A DNA stretch of 64,000 nt from Diplosphaera chodatii (taxonomy: Eukaryota > Chlorophyta > Trebouxiophyceae > Prasiolales > Stichococcaceae): the NCBI GenBank assembly GCA_032358165.1, contig JAALGY010000062.1, positions 434,001 to 498,000 on the forward strand. The letters are read 5' to 3'. The notes beneath the pieces were generated by a model. The model worked only from the letters and a program-made list of their open reading frames with translations. It was not told the DNA's origin and made no database searches. Position 1 is the stretch's first letter, and each line of letters begins with the position of its first letter. The translations under genes and the position numbers were made by a program. Below are positions 43,109-53,112 of the stretch, in pieces.

Positions 43109-43502
43109 GAGCAAGGTTATCAGCTCTCCCCAGATCACAGGGCTGCTTGACGCCCTGTGGTCGACGGCGATGACGACATGCCGTTTGCCAGCCTTTGAAG
43201 GACATCGACAAGTGCAGAGCACAGGGCACCAGCGCTGTGCGTCCCCTCTAGGTGCGGTGCCGGCAGTACAGCAATGGAACATCACAGCCTTTTCCAGATC
43301 GGCCGTTGCGGGCATGCTGGTGAGCTGAACGAAGTCTGCTGCCAGGCTTTGCCTGCACCGTGGGCCGACGGGCTGTGCAGAGCTGCATGCGTCCACTAGG
43401 ATAAGGGTCGCCAAGTTGACATTCAGGTCCTCGCCCAGCGGCGATCACAGCCTGAAAGTGCTGCAAGGTCTACGTGCTGTCTGTTTACGCTGTCCTGAAG
43501 CG

Positions 43503-44058
43503 TCAAAGCGCTGTGCATGCAGCAGTCCACGCTGTGTCGGGCTGTCGGACCGGCTTTGTCAAAAAGCTGACTGAGCTCGGCTTCTGTGAAAGACTCGAGC
43601 TGCCGGGCGTGTCCGCTGCTAGAAGCCACGAGGGGCACTACGCATACACTGTCGCCAGACCTGCAGGGTACCAGCCCTGCGCTGGGAGGCGCTTGCAAGC
43701 TCTGGGTTGCTCACCTGCAGCGTTGCTGGCGCACTGCTGCCAGGCGGCTGATCGGCCATGACGCTGCAGGTCCGTCGGTTTGCTGCACTGTAGAGCACAC
43801 TGCACAGGGCGCACCGCGCTGCCAGATGGCGCAATCTGGCAACAAGACAAAGTTACTCCGCCGAAACCGGGGCAGAGCCAGGCGCTTGGCGGGGGGTGCC
43901 ACCGGCGCAGCATGCACAACATGACTCGATGCACAGTGCACTTTGCCAAAGTCCTCCGGCTTACCTGTGCGATAGGTACCGGCAGAGATGGACGTAATGC
44001 ACATCATACAGCTCATTGCCAGCACCAGGATGGCTAGCAGAAGGCGGGTTTCGCGCAT
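43503..44058 (-). CDS. candidate small secreted cysteine-containing protein (3 exons, 103 aa)
   Basis: Tentative. Exons 44058-43965, 43835-43715, 43599-43503 join in phase with good donors (GTAAGC, GTGAGC) and pyrimidine-rich acceptors. The first exon begins MRETRLLLAILVLAMSCMMC, a convincing signal peptide. The mature part has seven cysteines (DCAIWQRGAPCAVCS among them) and matches no family I know. Competing reading: exons 2-3 in another frame give MADQPPGSSAPATLQ joined to LESFTEAELSQLFDKA, which could belong to a different short gene or to a longer NF-YC. The sequence alone does not decide. Confidence 0.3.
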
Positions 44059-44291
44059 TGCTGGCGACGGATGCTGATGAGTCGAAAGCTTCAGATGATC
44101 AAACTCGCAAAGTCACCGACACAGAAGGCGACCCGAAAGGTGATGCGATGCTCTTGATGTATTGCAGGGAAGCTGCAATACTGCATGCATAGATCATGCC
44201 TTGCATGGCCAACTTGACTCACGGTAAACACATCAGCAGTCGAGGGCGATCTTGAGAGTGTTGCATGCAGGTGAAGTTGCCAGGCAACTGA

Positions 44292-47200
44292 ATGGCACCA
44301 GTGCAGCGGCGCAGACGGCGATCCGCTGCAACCGCAGCCAATGGCCGCAGCACCCGCCCACGGCTGTCGCCGCCCGATCTTAATGTGCCCGCCAGTCTTA
44401 CCGATGGCAATGAAGTCGTCAGCCAAGCGGCGTCATGTGGCAGTGATCCCCCGGCAGCACCACCAGGATCCGCTACAAGAGCGACGCCTGCAGCAGCGGC
44501 AGTGGCAGCAGCTGCGGCAGCAAGTGATGGTGTGCCGATGGCCTCATCACAGGCAGCTGCACAACGCCAGACCTTAATCCGCGCGGCTGATGATGCACGA
44601 CTCGGCACCAGCACACGCGCAAGCATCATGCGATACATGCAGAGGGATCCCCAGAGGCATGTCAGCAGCTCGGCACCGCAGCTCCCAGCGCCCGAGCGGA
44701 GCAATGCTGGCGCCAGCAGCCATCAGCAGGGCGAGGCGTCTGACGGAGCGTCACCCTTGCAGCAGGGCGCTGTCGTCGCAGTCACTACGGCACCGCAGCC
44801 GCCGGGTGTCCAGCTGAGCTCCCGGTCAGCACCCCTTTCAGATGCAAACAGGCAGCCGGGTACCCCTCCAGCTCCTGGTGGCTTGGCAGCAGCAGCACCA
44901 AGCTCTTCCCAGTGCACGACGCTCCCGGCTTCATCACCGCAGCCGCCAGACACAGCGTCGCCTGCTGCGAGGCTAGCTACAACTCCGGCGGGCATGCAGG
45001 CGTCCCTTGGCCGCAGCCATTCTCATGTCCGATACGTCGGCAGGATGCACGCTTTGGTACCGGCCTGATTCAGGCCCTCTTCGATCGGCACCAGGTGAAG
45101 AACGTGCATATATCACAGGTCCAACAGGCCCATCACAGGTCCAACAGGCCCATTACGTGGCAGTAGGCACCCCACCTGAGGGATGGCACTATTGACAGCC
45201 TGCCCCTTGCGGGTGACTGCCACCCTCTCCTATGTATATGCATCAGGTAGCAATATCAGCCTGTCTTTGGGAGGGCCTCGTGCTGGACATTTAGGCAGAT
45301 ACATCAAAATGCTGCTTCTCAACAGCAGGCATTTCCAGCGGGTGTGGGGCAAGTTCGAATGGATGCGGCCACAGATGCTGCGGAAGACGCTGAGGCGCGT
45401 CTGCAGGATCTCCACGAGGTGGATACACCTGCATGCATGCGTGCAGCATGGTTGGCATGCCAACAGCTTTTGTCAGGAGTCGTGGAATTTTTTGGTCTAA
45501 TTTCTATGCCAGCAGCCCTGCGCGCTGTAGTCATCCACACCATGCTCCTCATGCAACTGCTGGGGTTTGAACACCCAGCGCATGCCTGGTGGCGACGGCA
45601 CTGCAGGCTGACGCTGAGGTGGCAGCAGAGCGGGATGAGGCGGCGGAGGAAGCCGCGGCCGAGGCAGAGTGGGAGGCAGAAGCGGACAGGGCGGAAGCCC
45701 TGGAGGAGGACTGTGCAGATGCCGAGGAAGAGGAGGCAGCGGATGCAGAGGAGGCGGCAGCTGCGGATGCCGCAGACAACGTCATGGCGGCATCGGCAGC
45801 AGCGGACATGGCGGCGGATGCAGCGCCCGCAGCCGCGCACCTGCCGGTCCATCGGGAGCGGTGGAACCCCTACTGGGAGCCGGACCCGGAGGACACCTGC
45901 GAGCACGGCCTCCCCATCGGCGAGTGTTATCCCTGCCAGTACGGCTGCTACAATGACGAAGACCACCTGCCGCCAGCCTGTCGACAGCGCATGCCGCGGC
46001 CTCGACACTTTCCATATCGTGGGCACCTTCGCAGGTGAGCGTGCAGCTACAATATCTGCATCAACTTCATGCTTGAGCACGAGCAACCACTGCAAGATGT
46101 AGATGTGAACTCCTACGCCTTGAGTCTGCCCCCCTCAAAACCGCATGCATGTCAATGCTGAAACTGCACACAGCTTAACATGTGCCACTAGGGGCTTGCA
46201 CGTACTGGACTCTCCAATTGCGCATTCGGCACACCTTGCTCGAGCTGGCTATCAACATCTGGCCGCACCTCCTCGACTGGCAGCTCCTGTACATGCAGCG
46301 TCAGGTCGGACGTCCCGACCTCGCCAACCCCTGCATCACCTCGCACGCCCGACGGTGGAGCCGCTGCTGCGGCGGCGCCGGCGCCCGAGTCTGCAGCCAC
46401 GGCGGCGGCGACTGCGGCGGCGCGGCGCAGCGCAAACGCCGAGGAGGAGGCGATGCTGCGGGACCTGCAGTGCGCTGAGGCGGCCCCCTACCTGGCGCAC
46501 CAGGTGTCAAAGCGTGTTTTCAGGACTCAGCGTCCAATGAGTGACTGAGGCAGCAGGCATGGTAATCCCGGCGCATCTCTAAGCAGGAACCGTCAAGGTG
46601 CAGGGGTGACCCAGCCTCATGACCTCATGCCTTACTGCATCATATGTTCTGTCACAAACTCAGACCCGCAACCTCAATCATGGTGTAATGCAGGAGGAGC
46701 GCGAAGAGGCGGAGTGGGCCATACAGGCGGCGGAGCGTGCCGCCGAGCGCGCTGAGGAGGAGCGCATGTACACGGAGGCCTCATTCTGCAGGGACGCCGA
46801 GCTCCTGCGCCAGGCCGCACGCATCATTGAGGTGCGTGCCGACGCTGCCGCAGGCAGGCGAAACATGAGCCAGTTGCCGGGTCGTGAGGTCGTGATCCAG
46901 GCGACACGTGGCGCATGATGCAAGCTGCGACGGCGAAAATCTAGGGGATACAAGTATACTGCGTGCATGCTGGGCTTGTGGAGCGACTGTACACTTCCTG
47001 CTGCTTGGCTTTGCCATGAGGCCGTGGAAAGCCGACTCGTGCTGCAGGGTGGCCGCGGCGAGGCGGCGACGCATGCTGAGCTGGACTGTCTGGAGGCAGC
47101 AGCCCTCACCGCCCAGCAGGCCCTGGCCCGGGGGCGGGCAGGCCGGCGGCTGGAGGACGCCGACGCAGCAGCAGCCGCAGCAGCATCGCAGGCTGCAGAG

Positions 47201-48268
47201 GTCCGCTGCTGTAAATTCTCGCGTGTGGAGTGCGAGCATGGCAGTGTGCTGCAGGGCATCATCACAGCGGCGCACGCCGCTGAAGTTGCTGCCGTGGGCG
47301 GTTCCACTGTTCAGCGCATCAGCATGCTAGTGTGCTGATGCCGAGCACTGGGTGTTGTCGGTTGACATGCCATGCTTTACAAGGTGCAAGCCCATCTGAA
47401 GCCACCTTGCCATTGGCGTGTGGGGTCTGAAGCATGACCACTTGCAAACCCATCGAACATTCTCCCTCTGCGGGGAGACGGTGTCAAATCGCATCTGAGT
47501 GATGGTCTGTTGGGGCTGCAGGTAGATGCACTGATGCAGCAGCTCGCCGATGCACGGTCTGAAGTGACGGTTGAAAAGTTGATCGCTGTTCGCGAGGTCA
47601 TCATCAGGCAGCGGGCAGAAGAGCAAATGTCACAGCTGCGCAGTGACTATGGGTGCGCTATGTCACGGATGCAGTGTCGTGTAGCAAGCTTGTCATTCCC
47701 TACTGCTGTCATGCTCAGCCAGTGGTAGCCCCTGCGTCTATGAGCACAGCAGCATGATCAGGGTGGGTGTACAGCTGGGCTTGCCGTGCCCATGGCATGC
47801 CAACATGCGATGCAGCCTTCCGAGTCTAGGCCACATCAGCTGACGTCGGCCACTGTGGTGTCATATCAAAAGGCAAGTGAAGAACTGACTGCTGGCTGCC
47901 CTGATGCCATTGCACGCGCTGTGCAGCAAGCTGGAGCGGACATTGGCGGAGGCGGAGAGGCGCGAGCAGGACGCCAGCTGCGGGGTGTGCTACGCCGCCG
48001 CCCGCAACGCCTCCCTGCTGCCCTGCATGCACAGGTGGGGGGGCGCTACTCAATTGCCAATGACTGATCACACGCCACTTCATACCTTGGAAAAGCTCAA
48101 ACACAGTGTTTGTTGCTCGCAGTCCTGCTGTATAGCTCAGCCGGCATGCTGTGCGTCTGCAGGTTCTGCTACATGTGCATCAAGCAGACGATGGCAGTGG
48201 CGCGCGACGACGGCGCCCGCTGCCCGCTGTGCCGCACCCTCATCCGCAGCGTGCTGCAGGACATCTGA
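44292..48268 (+). CDS. RING-finger (C3HC4) protein with Ala/Glu-rich coiled coil
   Basis: Probable E3 ubiquitin ligase. Supported exons: 44292 to about 44.9 kb (Ser/Pro/Ala-rich, no domain), 45339-45418, 45607-46034, 46245-46503, 46694-46831, 47048-47200, 47522-47652, 47927-48034, 48163-48268. The last two exons encode the RING: CGVC, then CMH, then FCYMC, then CPLC, with all eight zinc ligands, ending 13 residues before the stop. Upstream exons form long charged helices (EEREEAEWAIQAAERAAERA, VDALMQQLADARSEVTVEKL), likely a coiled coil for dimerisation. Exon 45607-46034 also codes a separate Cys/His cluster, DTCEHGLPIGECYPCQYGCY, of unknown function. The joins between 44.9 and 45.34 kb are unresolved; an exon ending at 45094 (FGTGLIQALFDRHQ) may be included. 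Confidence 0.75.
45114..45153 (+). repeat. tandem duplicate of a 19-bp unit in the RING gene
   Basis: The unit atcacaggtccaacaggcc occurs twice in direct succession, just after the donor at 45095, in probable intron sequence. Confidence 0.8.
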
Positions 48269-48727
48269 AGGATTGTAGACATGACAGACCAGGTCCCATC
48301 GATTTGCAGTGTTGCTGCCTCTCAAGCAGCACGGCAGGAAACAGCAGGTTCAGGGCGTAGTGCTTGTAGCTAGGTGGACTAGAATGTGACGTGTGATTTG
48401 CTGTGTAGCACATTCAAGCAGCATGCAGAAGCGGCGCATTCTGTCCCAGTAGCACAGTGCCAGGACAGCATGTCTGTGATGCATGCCACAGCATCTATAC
48501 TACGCCAAGCAATGCTTTCAGTGGCGGTCAGGCTTCAGTGAAGGTTCGGCATTCAGAGTGCGCACATATGTGATGTGTCCATGTGTACACGTAAAGGAAT
48601 CATGCAGCCCTTGTGCACGTCTGTCCAATCTGCTGGAGTGCCTGCTGCCTGCAATGGTCATGTCGATGTCCAAACATACACGTTGCACAGCACCTTTCGT
48701 GGGCCTTCCACGGCATCTTTGATCCTA
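48269..48727. other. convergent intergenic region
   Basis: Holds the 3' untranslated region of the RING gene and that of the minus-strand reading frame ending at 48728. No exon is seen. Confidence 0.4.
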
Positions 48728-49913
48728 TCATGGCTGCCCCACAAAGGCACTCGGCTGGTGCTGCGACAGCTCCGCATCCGCCAGGCAGGCGAACTCGGAG
48801 GCGCTTGCTAGTGCAGCAAACAGCTCAGACGCCGGGTCCGACGGACTGCCCTCCCCCAGCCCCACTGCTGCCGCCCCTGACGCTGCCCTGCTACCCAGCG
48901 CAGGGCTGACCGCCACTGCAAATGCCGTGGGTGACTTGGCTGCTGCTCCAAGATGCAACTGCTCCAGTCCAGTACCGCCACACGGCAGCTGAGACCGCAA
49001 GACCACAGCGCCTGCTGTGTGCCGTTGTCTCACTGCTGCCGCCGCAGCAGCATCTGCCGGTGCTGCTGCCTCTGCCATCGCCTTACTGCTGGTGCTGTCA
49101 CCATGTGCCAAGCCGCGTACAACGTCTGCTGCTCTTGTCTCTGGTGCTGCTTTGGAGAGCTGCAGTGCTGTCACAGCGCCACTGCAGGACAGCCTGCCGT
49201 CCCGTATCAGGCTGCCGCCGCTTGCTGACCGCAGTGTGGCGGCGGTGTCTGACGGCTTGCTGACGGCTGAGCCTGCAGACGAGCGGCAGAACGGCTGCCC
49301 AGGCAGGCCGGCGCCTACCGCATTGCTGCCGCCGCCGGATGCATGATGCTCAGTCGCAGGTGGCACGCAGTTCAAGGGTCGTCGTTCCAGCGGCGCCCGT
49401 GGCTCTGGCGCTGCAATGGGTGTGGCCCTGACGCTGCTGTTGCCACCAGAAGCACAGCGATCTGCAGCTGGCGGCTCTGACGGCGCTGGTGCTGTAGCAT
49501 CATGATGCCGCCCTGCCTGCAGAGCTGCCACTGATGGGCCTGGCAGTGGGGGCGGCGTGCAGAGTGTGTCAGCAACAGGGCCGACGGCAGCTGTGGCACC
49601 AGAAGCCTGCAATATAGCATCAGTTTGTATGAGCCCTGCGAGGGAACGGAATCATGCAGACTGTGGCACCGTGGCAAATGTACAAGTGCGGCACAGCTGA
49701 GCCTTTGCTGTGCAGCAAGCTGTGCACGTTCGATTTCGCATCACAGCAAGACTGTAGGCCAGCCGGCAAAGTGTGCACACACCTGAACTTGATTGCCGCA
49801 GGCCTCCTGCACAGGTGGCGGCAGTGGCAGCTGCTGCAGCGTCTGCGTGAGCTGCGCTTCATGCGGCTCATGCTCCGTGGCAGCAGGAAGCTGCCCGCCA
49901 GAGGCTCGGGCCA
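48728..49913 (-). CDS. Ser/Ala/Pro-rich reading frame, possible 3' exons of the neighbouring gene
   Basis: Two pieces fit together: 49913-49783 (VARASGGQLPAATEHEPHEA, then HEAQLTQTLQQLPLPPPVQE) and 49609-48728, which stays open for 293 codons and ends at a stop after FVGQP. The composition is Ala/Ser/Pro/Gly with leucine-rich stretches near the end (ASELFAALASASEFACLADA). No domain is recognised. It may be the C-terminal part of the coiled-coil gene that starts at 52766, if the long exon of that gene is spliced before its stop at 50226. I found no fully in-phase join, so I list it separately. Confidence 0.35.
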
Positions 49914-50225
49914 CTGCAGGGTGACCAGCTGGACTTCAACAGGTCATGGTGTTCTGACGATGACGCGGGAGCAACAGGGCACGTGTACCAGCTTCATAGC
50001 GCTGCAGGAGAGTATTCAACAGTACAAAGTGTCATCACCTGCCGCCAAGAAGGACCTGTGTGCAGCAATTGTGGTGGACAATGGCGCAGGGATCTGCTCC
50101 GCCTGATTGGTGTGGGCTGGCAGCGCAGTTGCCGGCTGAACCGCTGGCGGCTGCTGTGTCGCCTGCAATTGGCACAACATCAGCAACATGCGCAACAAAT
50201 CACAGTATGAATGATCAGAGCATGG

Positions 50226-52504
50226 CTACGAATATTTTCCCAGTCGTGTTAAGCATTTAACAACCATCTGGTGCGACCAAGGACCGTGGAGTCGTGCCTG
50301 GGTCAGCCATGCGGGCAGCGGCGGTGATGCAGTGTCGTGCTGAGCAGCGGGGCCGGATGCACCGGCTGGTGGGTGCCTCGTCGACCGCTGCCCCTGGCGC
50401 TGCCACTGTGGCAGTGCTGGCGGCTGAGAGATCGCTGCAGGTGGGGGCTGCGGCGGCTGCTGCTGCTGCTGCTGCTGCTCCTGCCGGCACGCCGACCGTG
50501 AACGCATCTGCTGTGAGCCTCGGACGACGACTGGCGCAGCACCCTGCGCCGCTGCAATTGCTCCAGCAGGGCTCCCCACGTCTTCACCCCTGGTCTCCAG
50601 CGGCCGCCGGGGGGGCCGGCTGGCCAGCTGCGGCCGGGGAGGCGAGTCAATGAGGCGCTGCGGCTGGCGCCGCTGCCGCTTGGCTGACTGCGCGGCCGCG
50701 ACGCTGCGGGTGACTCTAGGCCTCTGCTGCTGTGGGCTCCCGCTGGCACGCTTCCTGCTGCTGCCTCTCTTTTTGCTTGGAGCAGTGCCCGTGGCCCCTG
50801 CAGCAACATGATCTGATTGCGCCACTGCTGCTGCTGTGGACCTGCACGTCTCGACTCTCCTGCGCTTGGCAGGCGGCGCATCTGCGGCGGGTGCAGTCCG
50901 CTCCCGCGCAGCAGCTGACTGTGCTGGTGTGCCTGCCTGAGCCAGCTCCGCTGGTGACTGCTCAGCCGCTCGAGACGCCACCCCCAGGTCGGGCGGCGGC
51001 ACAGGTGGCGGCACGGCAGCCGCCAGGGCCGGTGGTGCGCCCCAAGGTTGTTCATGCGCCACCGCTGGCACCTGGGCCGGCGACACCAGCTGGCTTGCTG
51101 CACGCCGTCGGGTTGCTGCTGCCCCCGGACTGCTTCCTGCTGCCGCTGGCACGGCTTCTGGTGCGGGGCAGTGGGCGAGCCATGGCGGCGGCGGCGGCGA
51201 GGGCGGGCGGCCCTGCAGCAGAAGGCGCGGTTGCTGCTGCTGTGCGGGCGGCTGCGCCGGGGAGAAGGGCAGGCGGCGGCGTGCGCTCGGTCGGCTGGGC
51301 GAGTTGGTGATGTCCTGCAGGGTGGGCTGCGGCCGCAGGGGTAGCAGTGGCGACGCCTGCCGAGCCGCCAGCTGGCACGGCGCCGCTGCAGCAGTGTCTC
51401 CACATGAGGCGGGCGGTGTTGCTGCCCTTGGGTGCGCTGCGGCAGCTTTGGCTGGCGGCGGATCAGTGGGGCCTGCCAAAGCATGTGCCGGTCCTGGATT
51501 TGCAGGCAACAGCTGTTGCATGGCTGCTAGCAGGTTGGTGCCAGGCGCGGCGTGTGGTGCCTGAGCGTGCGCCGAACCAGCCGTTGCTGATGACGGCGCG
51601 CCACTGCTGCCGGGCGACAGGCCGCCTGCAGGCTCTTCCGAGATGGCGGGTTGCACTGCAGCCTGCGGCGTGGACTGCTGAGGCAGGCGTGCAGCAGATG
51701 CTTCTGGCGGTGCTGGCATTGCCTGCTGTATGCCAGCCATAGCCAGCGTTTGGACGGCGGGCACTGCTGCCGTCGCTGCCGCTGCCGAGGCGGCAGGCAG
51801 CGGCGCCTGGGGCTGCAGAGCCTGCGTAGAAGCTGAGTATTGAGCTGGGTGTGGTGCAGTGGCTGCTGCCTTCTTGCCCACAGGACTCTCCGCATCCTCT
51901 GTGATCCGTAACGAAATGTGAGCAGTCGCTGCCGGCTCTGCAGACGCTGAGGGCATGACTGCAGCAGTGTCAGCAGAAGGTGCAGTGGTCAGCTGGTGTC
52001 CTGATGCCGCGCTGACTGCCGGGACTGCCACTGCTACGTCCGCTGCAGCTGGTAGCGCCAGCGCCTGCTGCGCAGCAGAGCCGGGCGCAGGCGTCGCTGC
52101 TGCAGCACGCGCTGCTGGGCCTGACTCAGCTGGCAGTCCGCAAGGTGCGCTGGCAGCTGCGGCCATCGTCTGCAGCTGCTGCGCAAACCTGTGCAGCTGA
52201 TCGTTCCGCTTCGCCAGTGTCCTCTGCAGCAAGGCCGCGTGCGCCGCGAGCTGTGCGTTCTGCGATCGCAGCCTGCAGCAGCAGCAGGCGTCTCCTGTCA
52301 CGTCCTCACGGCAGTCTTCCCTCTGATGAGGTAGGACTGCTGAGCAATGTTGTCAGCGCCGTCTGCACGTCGTCTGCAACACGGCCCCACGTCCGCAGTG
52401 GCATGGCCCGCTGCAGCTTGTCATCAGTAGGACTATGGTGTATCTTACATAAGCCCGACCTTCAGTCAGCAGCTCTCCTTGCACGGCAGTTGCTGCAGCA
52501 GGTC

Positions 52505-52562
<58 letters not shown>

Positions 52563-52766
52563 GCAGCAGCACACAGGGCTGGCAGCAGGCATGTGCAGGG
52601 CACAGCCATCGCACTGCAGGTCACTCCTGGCGTTGCAGTGCAGATGCTCACCGCTGCAAGGCCGCCTGCTGCTCGGTTGCTGCAGCGGCGCTGCGCCCTG
52701 CCTCACCCGCACTGCCACCACCCCTAAAATAGCTTGCAACAGCACCTGCAAATGGGTGCCCGACAT
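50226..52766 (-). CDS. low-complexity coiled-coil protein, probably nuclear (3 exons, 735 aa)
   Basis: Exons: 52766-52707 (MSGTHLQVLLQAILGVVAVR), 52410-52310 and 52272-50226, in phase. The third exon is 2 kb long, unusual for this window. Residues about 20-95 are helical and end in a likely coiled coil (NAQLAAHAALLQRTLAKRND, QLHRFAQQLQ). The rest is Ala/Pro/Gln/Ser-rich and becomes basic toward the C-terminus (SSRKRASGSPQQQRPRVTRS, AKRQRRQPQR), which suggests a nuclear protein. The phrase TLQDITNSPSRPSARRRLPF recalls short motifs in chromosome-associated scaffolds such as shugoshin; this is only a hint. No catalytic domain is present. Splicing out of exon 3 before 50226 is possible. Confidence 0.5.
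52506..52562 (+). repeat. perfect (AGC)n microsatellite, about 18 units
   Basis: An uninterrupted run of agc triplets lies in intron 1 of the coiled-coil gene (between 52707 and 52410). On the coding strand it reads GCT/CTG. Confidence 0.95.
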
Positions 52767-53112
52767 TATGCAGGGTGCACAGGTGAGTATAAGGTGGTGA
52801 CACCCCACATGCAGATGCGCCTTCCGTCCGTTGAATGAGGTATAAGCTATGGAGCGGACTGCAGCTCACAAGCAGTGTCAGTAATGACTGGCACCAACCT
52901 GCCAGGGCACCAGAGATCTTGTAGTCCAGCTGCATCGTTGCCACAGCACGCTGCTGCTGCGTCAGTCCAGCAAATCCTACACAATCAAATGAGCATGCGT
53001 GCTGTGCACTGCCTGAGCATTTTCAGGGTAACATCTGCACTGTCCGTCTGCACCGCCGTCTGGACAATATGCTTGAGGTGGAGGACATGCAGGCTTCGTT
53101 GTTTGCCAGGCT

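Noticed and set aside
46908..47330. plus-strand frames between RING-gene exons
   Set aside because: Different frame from the helical exon 47048-47200, whose phase and composition fit its neighbours.
49977..50105. plus-strand frame containing VVDNGAGICS, like the actin N-terminus
   Set aside because: Only about ten residues match, with no further actin exon on either side; judged chance or a tiny relic.
52506..52562. possible CRISPR-like or satellite array
   Set aside because: Simple triplet microsatellite without spacers, inside an intron.
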